Assembly (NCBI GenBank): GCA_022798855.1
Contig: JAAWNI010000089.1
Coordinates: 1 to 8,930 of the forward strand
Direction of reading: 5' to 3'
DNA from: Lawsonibacter sp.
Lineage (GTDB): Bacteria; Bacillota; Clostridia; Oscillospirales; Oscillospiraceae
Length of the DNA stretch: 8,930 bases
The notes below the pieces were generated by a model. That model was not told where the DNA came from. It saw only the letters and a list, made by a program, of their open reading frames with translations, and did not search any database. Position 1 is the first letter of the stretch. Each line of letters opens with the position of its first letter. Positions 1-4,737 of this stretch are shown piece after piece. The translations under genes and the position numbers were made by a program.

Positions 1-90
1 CTGGCCTTCTTCGGCGGGGAGCTGCTGCTGATGTGTCTGAAAACTGTGCTGAACGGAACCAAGAAACGGAAGGATGATTACAATGACTAA
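1..90 (+). CDS. 3' end of an upstream phage lysis-region gene (partial)
   Basis: The frame is open from the first base of the window and stops at TAA 88-90, giving the last 29 residues of a protein. The visible part has a hydrophobic stretch (LAFFGGELLLMCL) followed by a charged tail rich in Lys and Asp, as at the cytoplasmic end of a small membrane protein. It overlaps the start of the next gene by 8 bases, the usual packing in phage late operons. Its position just before a holin-like gene and an endolysin suggests another small lysis or holin-type membrane protein, but too little is present to name a family. Confidence 0.55.
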   Translation: MAFFGGELLLMCLKTVLNGTKKRKDDYND

Positions 91-400
91 AATTGACTGG
101 AAACGCAAACTGAGCTCCCGGAAGCTGTGGGCTGCGGTGGCCGGCATCGTTACCGGCCTGGCCATGGTGTTTGGCCTGGATGAGGGCACCATCAGCTCTG
201 TGGCGGGCGCCGTGGTGTCTGTGGCCTCCGTGGTGGCTTACATCATCACCGAGGGCAAGGTGGACGCTGAGGGCGTGAAAAACGCTGTGGAGGGCGTCCA
301 GGACGCCGTGGAGAAAGTGCAGGGGACAAGCGCCGCCGTGATGAAAAGCGCGGCCGTGTTTGACGCCGGCCGCGTCAACGTGGAGGAGGCCGCAGAATGA
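83..400 (+). CDS. holin-like small membrane protein of a prophage
   Basis: This encodes about 105 residues. A basic N-terminus (KIDWKRKLSSRK) is followed by two hydrophobic segments, roughly residues 15-32 and 38-56, separated by a short acidic turn. The C-terminal tail is amphipathic and Ala/Val/Glu-rich. A helical-hairpin membrane protein of this size placed directly before an endolysin is the classic holin arrangement: such proteins make lesions in the membrane that let the endolysin reach the wall. I chose ATG 83 rather than the in-frame ATG 74 because the GGAAGG at 68-73 lies about 9 bases upstream of 83 and overlaps 74. The stop overlaps the endolysin start (ATGA, 397-400), implying coupled translation. 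The function is inferred from topology and neighbours; no family-specific motif was seen. Confidence 0.7.
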   Translation: MTKIDWKRKLSSRKLWAAVAGIVTGLAMVFGLDEGTISSVAGAVVSVASVVAYIITEGKVDAEGVKNAVEGVQDAVEKVQGTSAAVMKSAAVFDAGRVNVEEAAE

Positions 401-1176
401 GGTTGAGGCAGCAGCTCTTGACCAAAAACGACTGCTACCGGGCCGGAAAGACCATCCGGCCCCGAGGGGTGATGGTGCACAGCACGGGGGCCAACAACCC
501 CCGTGTGGCCCGGTACATCCCCGGAGATGATGAGATAGGCCGCAACACCGGCGGAAGCCACTGGGACCAGCCGGGAAAGCTCTGCGTCCACGCCTTTATC
601 GGCAGGTTTGCAGACGGCGGGGTGGGCGCCGTCCAGACCCTGCCCTGGAACCGGCGGGCGTGGCACTGCGGAAGCGGGCGGAAGGGCTCCGGCAACGATA
701 CCCACATCAGCTTTGAAATCTGCGAGGACGGGCTTTCCGACCCGGAGTATTTCCGGGCCGTCTATCGGGAGGCGGTGGAGCTGACCGTGTACCTCTGCCA
801 GCAGTACGTCCTGGACCCGCTGGCCGACGGCGTGGTCATCTGCCACCAGGAGGGCTACCGCCGGGGGCTGGCTTCCAACCATGGCGACGTGCTCCACTGG
901 TTCCCCAGGCACGGCAAGACAATGGACGATTTCCGGGCTGATGTCGCCCGGACGATGAAAGGAGAAGATGGTGAAATGAGCTATGAGCAGTGGAAGGAGT
1001 ACATGGACCGCTACCGGAAGGAGCTGGGCACCCTGCCCTCCTCCTCTTGGGCGGAAAAAGGAATGGCAGATGCCATTGCGGCGCACGTAACCGACGGCAC
1101 CCGGCCCCGGGATCTGGCCACCCGGGAGGAGTGCGTCATTATGGCCAGAGCCGCCGTGGCGGCGGCAAAACGGTGA
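397..1176 (+). CDS. phage endolysin, N-acetylmuramoyl-L-alanine amidase (Amidase_2 type)
   Basis: This is a 259-residue protein predicted to cut the amide bond between N-acetylmuramic acid and the stem peptide of peptidoglycan at the end of the phage cycle. The N-terminal 190 residues look like a zinc amidase of the Amidase_2/PGRP class: VMVHST with His28, the ISFEI strand with Glu107, ICHQEGY with His150, and the block SNHGDVLHWFPRHGKTMDDF. In that block His162 and Asp177 are the likely remaining zinc ligands and Lys174 sits near the usual Lys/Cys position. No signal peptide is visible, so export would depend on a holin. The C-terminal 60 residues, with WAEKGMADAIAAHVTDGTRP followed by TREE, resemble one S-layer-homology-like repeat and may bind the wall. 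The gene follows the holin-like gene with an ATGA overlap. The zinc assignments come from comparison with the family, not from an alignment. Confidence 0.9.
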   Translation: MRLRQQLLTKNDCYRAGKTIRPRGVMVHSTGANNPRVARYIPGDDEIGRNTGGSHWDQPGKLCVHAFIGRFADGGVGAVQTLPWNRRAWHCGSGRKGSGNDTHISFEICEDGLSDPEYFRAVYREAVELTVYLCQQYVLDPLADGVVICHQEGYRRGLASNHGDVLHWFPRHGKTMDDFRADVARTMKGEDGEMSYEQWKEYMDRYRKELGTLPSSSWAEKGMADAIAAHVTDGTRPRDLATREECVIMARAAVAAAKR

Positions 1177-1182
1177 TCTGTT

Positions 1183-1200
1183 TTTCAAACAGCGCCTAGG
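1183..1200 (+). repeat. isolated right end of the TA-flanked hairpin element
   Basis: TTTCAAACAGCGCCTAGG is identical to 2239-2256, the right end of the hairpin element at 2091-2252 together with its flanking TA. Here only the end is present; the bases to its left belong to the phage lysis cassette, whose last stop codon is 6 bases away. CTGTTT and AAACAG (1179-1184 and 1187-1192) also form a small stem. It may be a remnant left by deletion or the junction of a prophage with a repeat copy. Confidence 0.6.
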
Positions 1201-1207
1201 GTGCTGA

Positions 1208-1414
1208 TTAGTGCTGAGCCACCACATTATCGAGGCTGGTAATTACATTTCCCGCTAAATTTTCCCTGACTGAGGCGAAATATCCATAAAGTACGCCCAG
1301 TCCACCCAACTGCGACCGGTTCAGCTGTATCATTTGCCTGTGGGCAGGGATAATCATAGAATCCACTTGCTCCTGTATTTTTTTCAAATCATCATCAATC
1401 AATTGCGGCAACAA
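1208..1414 (-). CDS. small ORF of unknown function after the sulfatase remnant
   Basis: A 68-codon frame opens with TTG and overlaps the end of the sulfatase remnant by 16 bases in another frame. The protein is mostly hydrophilic, with an acidic, helical-looking N-terminus (LIDDDLKKIQEQVDSM) and no membrane segment or motif that I recognise. There is GGAGG just before the first TTG, too close for ideal spacing; a later in-frame TTG around 1402 would sit about 13 bases away. It ends 8 bases from the repeat end at 1200, so it may be the 5' piece of a once longer gene in the sulfatase operon that was cut at the repeat. It could also be non-coding. Confidence 0.3.
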   Translation of the reverse strand: MLPQLIDDDLKKIQEQVDSMIIPAHRQMIQLNRSQLGGLGVLYGYFASVRENLAGNVITSLDNVVAQH

Positions 1415-2010
1415 CCCTCCGAGACAAAAATGGGTTCAGGTGCATCATTTTCCTGCATAAGCTGTAACATGTAGTGGATCATTCTCTCCTCAACTTCTGA
1501 ATCCTGAACAGGATCCATCTGGCCGTAGTCGTTTTCCAAATCAAACAGGAAGGTTTCTCTGGTCTGCGGGGAACTTCCCCGTCCGGTACCGGGTACTTTC
1601 AGGACTTTCAGCCCCTTGGTAAAAGAGAAGCCGTCCACATATTCCGCCTGGCCAAGCTCTTCCACAGAAAATCGGGTGTGGATATGCATGGGGGTTAACG
1701 TATAGTTATAGTGGCAGGCTTCTCCGCCTTCCACCCAGCCGCGCATATAGACATACTGTCCGTCCGTCACGTTGACATGTCCGCCATGAATGCCAAACAG
1801 TGCGGCCTCGCGTACCGGGGTGTCATCCCGAATTGTGCGCTCCAAATCGAACCCCTGCATATCTTTAGGCGGCTCAATCCCAAAATAACGGAGGATGGTA
1901 GGCGCCATATCAATATTTTGAACCAGGCTTTTTCTGCGCTCTCCACATTTTTTGCTGCGGGGGTCCCAGATGAACATTGGGATATGGGCAACCACATTGT
2001 AAAATGGTAG
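1399..2010 (-). pseudogene. sulfatase, C-terminal half only
   Basis: Read on the minus strand, from about 2007 the sequence looks like the C-terminal part of a type I sulfatase: YNVVAHIPMFIWDPRS, then SLVQNIDMAPTILRYFGIE with PPKDMQGFDL, and a final FLFDLENDYGQ and MQENDAPEP. These match the usual order of the second half (substrate-side strand, the 'D..PT.L...G' segment, the C-terminal subdomain). The first half, which should carry the Cys/Ser-x-Pro-x-Arg site that is turned into formylglycine and most metal ligands, is absent. The frame stays open to 2121, but those extra residues read through an AT-rich stretch and the hairpin element and look nothing like a sulfatase. About 200 codons remain of a protein that is usually 450-550. 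An enzyme without the nucleophile cannot be active, so this is a truncation product. The intact maturase is next door, divergently oriented. Confidence 0.8.
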
Positions 2011-2018
2011 AAAACAGC

Positions 2019-2047
2019 TTGCAAAATGAAACAATATATGGGATAAT
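2019..2047 (+). promoter_or_regulatory. candidate sigma-A promoter for the sulfatase-maturase gene
   Basis: TTGCAA (2019-2024) and GATAAT (2042-2047) are separated by exactly 17 bases. Transcription would start near 2054 and give a leader of about 210 nt before the maturase start at 2266; nearly all of that leader is the hairpin element at 2091-2252. No comparable promoter was seen inside the element. Confidence 0.5.
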
Positions 2048-2090
2048 GAAAAAAACGGTGTTTTGCAGATAACTCCATTCGCTTTCATTA

Positions 2091-2252
2091 AGGCTTGTTT
2101 GAAACATGTCAACATGCCCAATCGCCGGCTCTTTTTCCGCCATACTTTGCCAATTTTCCTTGAAATACATCCAGTATTCCTGCGTCAAATTGGCTTCGTC
2201 TGGCGAAAAAATTTCTCGCTGTTGGGCACATTTCCATGTTTCAAACAGCGCC
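2091..2252. mobile_element. MITE-like 162-bp hairpin element with TA flanks
   Basis: The two halves form one long imperfect inverted repeat. The outer ends share TGTTTGAAACATG (left 2096-2108; right as its complement 2234-2246). Further in, the left arm around 2116-2153 (CCCAAtcGC, TTTTTCCGCCA, GCCAA) is mirrored by 2190-2225. The centre, about 2154-2189, is an unpaired loop. TA occurs on both sides (2089-2090 and 2253-2254), as expected for a Tc1/mariner or IS630-type target duplication. There is no transposase, so it would be non-autonomous. A colinear second copy starts at 8808. It lies in the leader of the maturase gene, and its right flank CCTAGGAG contributes to that gene's ribosome site. 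The minus-strand frames that run through it appear to be artefacts. Confidence 0.7.
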
Positions 2253-2265
2253 TAGGAGAAACACA

Positions 2266-3411
2266 ATGAAGAATATTCATTTTTTGATTAAGCCCGCGTC
2301 CAGCCTTTGCAACCTGCGCTGTCGGTACTGCTTTTACGCAGATGAGGCCCAAAATAGAGAGCAGCAGAGCATGGGCCACATGTCAGAAACAACGGCCCGC
2401 ACCCTGATTGAGGAAGGATTCCGCTGGATTGAACCTGGAGGCGCTGTAAGTTTTGCCTTCCAGGGCGGTGAGCCGACGATAGCCGGACTCCCATTTTTTG
2501 AGGCCTTTGCAGCTATGGCAAGGAGGTCATGTCCCGACGGCGTCAAGCTCAGCTTCTCTATCCAGACCAATGGGACTTTGCTGGACGAGACGTGGGCGGA
2601 GTTTTTCCGACGGGAGGGGTTCCTGGTGGGGGTTTCCCTGGACGGCTTTAAAGATCAGCACAATCTGTACCGCCTGGATGCCCAGGGCGGCGAAACCTGG
2701 AATCGAGTGGTCAAAGCAGCGGCTATGCTGCAAAAGCACCGTGTGGAGGTCAATGCCCTGTGTGTGGTTACAGGCCAGTGTGCCAAACGGCCGGAGCGCA
2801 CTTACCGGGAACTGAAAAAACTGGGATTTGATTATCTGCAATTCATCGCATGCCTGGATCCCATAGGGGAGCAGAGGGGCGGCCAGCCCTTCTCCCTCAC
2901 GCCCTCCGCCTATGGGAAATTCCTGTGCCAGCTGTTTGATCTATGGTATCAGGATTGGGAGCGAGGGCAGTACCACAGCGTCCGCCTGTTTGATGACTAC
3001 ATCCACGTCCTTCTGGGGGACAACGCCAGTACCTGCGCCACCTGCGGCAACTGCGGCGCTTATTTTGTTGTAGAGGGGGACGGCTCCGTCTATCCCTGCG
3101 ACTTCTTCGCGCTGGACCAGTGGTGTCTGGGAAAGCTGGGGGAACGCACACTGCCGGAGATGGCCGCAGACGAACGCGCCGCCGCATTCCTCCAGTGGGG
3201 CAAGGAAAAACCGGAAGAATGCGCCGCATGCCGCTGGCGGGATGTCTGCAGCGGCGGCTGCAAAAACGACTGGATTCAGACGGCGGATGGCAGCCATAAT
3301 TACTACTGCAAAGCTTTTCAGATGCTGCTGGACTACGCCATGCCCCGTATGCAAAGGATTGCTCAGGCAGAGCGCATGGCTGCCGTACAGCGGATGAATG
3401 GATACAGATAA
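2266..3411 (+). CDS. anaerobic sulfatase-maturating enzyme (radical SAM/SPASM)
   Basis: This 381-residue protein is predicted to convert the active-site Cys or Ser of a sulfatase to formylglycine without oxygen, using S-adenosylmethionine. The radical-SAM cluster motif is CNLRCRYC (Cys15, Cys19, Cys22) followed by FYADEA. Next come FAFQGGEPT, SIQTNGTLLD and GVSLDG, typical of the TIM-barrel core. The C-terminal SPASM part carries Cys257, Cys263 and Cys278, then Cys319, Cys322, Cys328, Cys332 and Cys348, the set known from characterised enzymes. Asp279, right after Cys278 (YPCDFF), fits the catalytic base position. The length is close to the 370 residues of the Clostridium perfringens enzyme. 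ATG 2266 was chosen over the in-frame ATG 2236 because AGGAG at 2254-2258 stands 7 bases away and residues from 2236 derive from the hairpin element. The gene looks intact although the neighbouring sulfatase is broken, so it may serve sulfatases elsewhere. Confidence 0.93.
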   Translation: MKNIHFLIKPASSLCNLRCRYCFYADEAQNREQQSMGHMSETTARTLIEEGFRWIEPGGAVSFAFQGGEPTIAGLPFFEAFAAMARRSCPDGVKLSFSIQTNGTLLDETWAEFFRREGFLVGVSLDGFKDQHNLYRLDAQGGETWNRVVKAAAMLQKHRVEVNALCVVTGQCAKRPERTYRELKKLGFDYLQFIACLDPIGEQRGGQPFSLTPSAYGKFLCQLFDLWYQDWERGQYHSVRLFDDYIHVLLGDNASTCATCGNCGAYFVVEGDGSVYPCDFFALDQWCLGKLGERTLPEMAADERAAAFLQWGKEKPEECAACRWRDVCSGGCKNDWIQTADGSHNYYCKAFQMLLDYAMPRMQRIAQAERMAAVQRMNGYR

Positions 3412-3422
3412 TTGAATGCAGC

Positions 3423-3452
3423 AAAAATGACCGTCGAAAGACGGTCATTTTT
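3423..3452. terminator. strong Rho-independent terminator after the maturase gene
   Basis: TGACCGTC, loop GAAA, GACGGTCA forms a perfect stem, extended by AAAAA on the left and TTTTT on the right (13 pairs in all). It begins 11 bases after the maturase stop. The A and T runs make it bidirectional, so it can also stop minus-strand transcripts coming from the IclR-type gene. Confidence 0.92.
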
Positions 3453-3626
3453 ACATATTTTCAACTGTGGTGGCTATTGTCGGCATTGTGGAAATGTATA
3501 TAACTGGCTGTCTTATGGAATTGTGGGTACGTCTAAAAAACAGCGATTTGAAAGACTGTAGGTTTGTGTTTCGTATGCGCTATAATTTTTAAAGAAGCCG
3601 CTCAATCAACACCTGCTTGATAGAAA

Positions 3627-4169
3627 TTAGGTAGCATAGCCTAGCAAGTGAGATAGCTCGGCCGCATGCCGCCGGGTGGCTTCAGACATTTTTTCGATGA
3701 CATTATAGTCAGCGCGGACAGAAGGGGCGACGATGAACATACAGCCCGCGACCTCACTTTTCGCATTGAAAATTGGCGCGACAACCGTGACTAGGTCTGC
3801 CTCAAGCTCACCAAGACTGATGGCAACCCCTCTATCACGGACATCTTTCAGTTTTTCCTTTGTTGTGAAAGGATTTTGAGGGTTCTGGCCGAGCAGATGG
3901 TCGATAGTCTCTTCTGGAAGATAGGCTAAGATAGCCCGGCCAGAGGCACCGCGCGTCAAAGGGCGGATGGTACCGATGGAGAAAACACCACGCATCAGTT
4001 TGCTGCTTTCAATACGGCAGGAGCAGATGCGGTAATCCTCCTTTAATGTATAGACACCAACACTCTCATCAAACTCCCTGTTAAATTCGGCAAGAATAGG
4101 GCGGGCAAGGCTGGCCAAATCCATGTTCTCAGCAGTAATATTGCCCAACTGCGCCAAACGGAATCCCAA
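3627..4169 (-). CDS. IclR-family regulator, effector-binding domain only (N-terminally truncated)
   Basis: About 180 residues match the C-terminal ligand-binding domain of IclR regulators: LGFRLAQLGN at the start, LARPILAEFN, SVGVYTL, PLTRGASGRAILAYLPEE, the hallmark RDRGVAISLGELEADLVTVVAPIF, and a closing helix. The family is normally about 250 residues with an N-terminal winged helix. Here no helix-turn-helix can be seen. The frame is open upstream to 4272 but has no ATG and codes for unlike residues (GGRPADGFKRYRYS before LGF). TTG 4169 is the only obvious in-frame start. The best ribosome site (AAAGGAGGG near 4206-4214) serves ATG 4195, which is in another frame and runs to 4043, so a frameshift or deletion near 4170-4195 is likely. 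Probably a decayed regulator; a domain that binds ligand but not DNA is the alternative. Confidence 0.75.
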   Translation of the reverse strand: MGFRLAQLGNITAENMDLASLARPILAEFNREFDESVGVYTLKEDYRICSCRIESSKLMRGVFSIGTIRPLTRGASGRAILAYLPEETIDHLLGQNPQNPFTTKEKLKDVRDRGVAISLGELEADLVTVVAPIFNAKSEVAGCMFIVAPSVRADYNVIEKMSEATRRHAAELSHLLGYAT

Positions 4170-4284
4170 GGAATACCGGTATCTTTTGAATCCATCGGCT
4201 GGCCTCCCTCCTTTTTTCGAACCGGCTTCATATTCCGCTAAAATCTCACAGCAGAAGCAGACTCTTACAGTTTATTACTTAAAT

Positions 4285-4312
4285 ATTATACGGATTACAG
4301 CAAAAAAAGCAA
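4285..4312 (-). promoter_or_regulatory. promoter of the IclR-type gene
   Basis: On the minus strand TTGCTT (4312-4307) and TATAAT (4290-4285) are 16 bases apart. Transcripts would start near 4278 and run through a Shine-Dalgarno sequence (about 4206-4214) into the regulator. The perfect -10 box suggests that the promoter was functional when the regulator was intact. Confidence 0.6.
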
Positions 4313-4387
4313 GAGGGCTTTTCAAAAAAGAAATTTGTGGGCTGTGTAGGAGTACAATACATGTTGGACAGTAGGGGGAGGAAAAGG

Positions 4388-4486
4388 ATGAGGCCGCATC
4401 GGTTAAAGTTGAGCTGTTGCACTATGAAGTATGCGGAGAAATATGACATACCGCTAAACACTTCCTTTACGGATGCCAGCTCTTGA
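4388..4486 (+). CDS. 32-codon ORF, possible 5' stub of the IclR target gene
   Basis: ATG 4388 has an excellent ribosome site, GGAGG at 4377-4381 with 6 bases of spacing. The peptide is MRPHRLKLSCCTMKYAEKYD plus 12 more residues and stops at TGA 4484-4486. I recognise no family. It faces away from the IclR-type gene across about 100 bases containing that gene's promoter, the usual layout of a regulator and its target. The stop codon lies inside the -35 box of the resistance-gene promoter, so the original gene may have been cut when the ABC-F segment arrived. No clear promoter was found for it. It may also be non-coding. Confidence 0.3.
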   Translation: MRPHRLKLSCCTMKYAEKYDIPLNTSFTDASS

Positions 4487-4511
4487 CAGAACGCCGCTTC
4501 CGTGGTATGCT
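4483..4511 (+). promoter_or_regulatory. sigma-A promoter of the ABC-F gene
   Basis: A consensus TTGACA (4483-4488) is followed after exactly 17 bases by TATGCT (4506-4511). Transcription should start near 4518, producing a 220-nt leader before the ABC-F start at 4738. This is one of the strongest promoters visible in the window, so control is likely to come after initiation. Confidence 0.85.
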
Positions 4512-4541
4512 GTCCTCGACAAACAGATGGGAGGCGGGAAG

Positions 4542-4562
4542 ATGCGCAAAACCACTTGCTGA
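4542..4562 (+). CDS. leader peptide MRKTTC of the ABC-F attenuator
   Basis: ATG 4542 opens six codons, MRKTTC, before TGA 4560-4562. The ribosome site GGAGG at 4530-4534 has ideal 7-base spacing and lies about 12 bases after the expected transcription start. The start codon and second codon are inside the segment that can pair with 4632-4644, so a ribosome on this ORF would directly change the fold. Too short for any homology claim; position, ribosome site and pairing are the evidence. Confidence 0.65.
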   Translation: MRKTTC

Positions 4563-4678
4563 TTCCGTGGCAGGAAATGATGCAGGGCTGTGAAAACAGC
4601 CCGGTTCTGTCATGGGTCCGCGAGAGGAAACGCGCAGTCTTCCCCTTTCGGCTCATATGGGCGTATTGTGCCCCTGCC

Positions 4679-4711
4679 GCCGCGAGAGGAAGGTCCCTCT
4701 TGCGGCTTTTT
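4679..4711 (+). terminator. regulated Rho-independent terminator in the ABC-F leader
   Basis: GCCGCGAGAGG (4679-4689) pairs with CCTCTTGCGGC (4696-4706) through 11 pairs including one G-U, with a 6-base loop and five T residues at 4707-4711. It lies 26 bases before the ABC-F start codon, so it must be bypassed for expression. Confidence 0.87.
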
Positions 4712-4737
4712 CGCGCGCATGACAGGAGGGAAGCAAT

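Larger units (their letters stand above)
4536..4711 (+). promoter_or_regulatory. ribosome-dependent transcription attenuator upstream of the ABC-F gene
   Basis: The leader holds mutually exclusive pairings. Segment 0 (4536-4547, GGGAAGATGCGC) covers the leader-peptide start and can pair with 4632-4644 (GCGCAGTCTTCCC, one bulged base). Segment 1 (4618-4629, CCGCGAGAGGAA) and segment 3 (4680-4691) are identical 12-mers. Segment 2 (4639-4652, CTTCCCCTTTCGGC) can pair with segment 1 (10 of 13) or with segment 3 (12 of 14). Segment 4 (4696-4706) pairs with segment 3 to make the terminator. Pairing 2:3 would therefore prevent termination. A perfect stem-loop GGGCTGT-GAAA-ACAGCCC (4585-4602) lies between. 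Drug-induced attenuation upstream of ABC-F genes is known in Firmicutes; the folding here is by eye. Confidence 0.75.

Noticed and set aside
1183..2256. A 1.07-kb composite transposon bounded by the 18-bp direct repeats
   Set aside because: The interval holds no transposase. The left copy is only the element's right end in the same orientation, so shared repeat ancestry explains the match.
1910..2269. Minus-strand frame 1910-2188 and plus-strand frame 2063-2269
   Set aside because: Most of each frame is the hairpin element or its AT-rich flank. Frames like these recur wherever such repeats occur and are not proteins.
3558..3586. TATAAT at 3581-3586 as a promoter in the gap between maturase terminator and IclR-type gene
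   Set aside because: No -35 box at proper spacing (GTAGGT at 17 bases), and no plus-strand gene follows. The 174-base gap shows nothing else.
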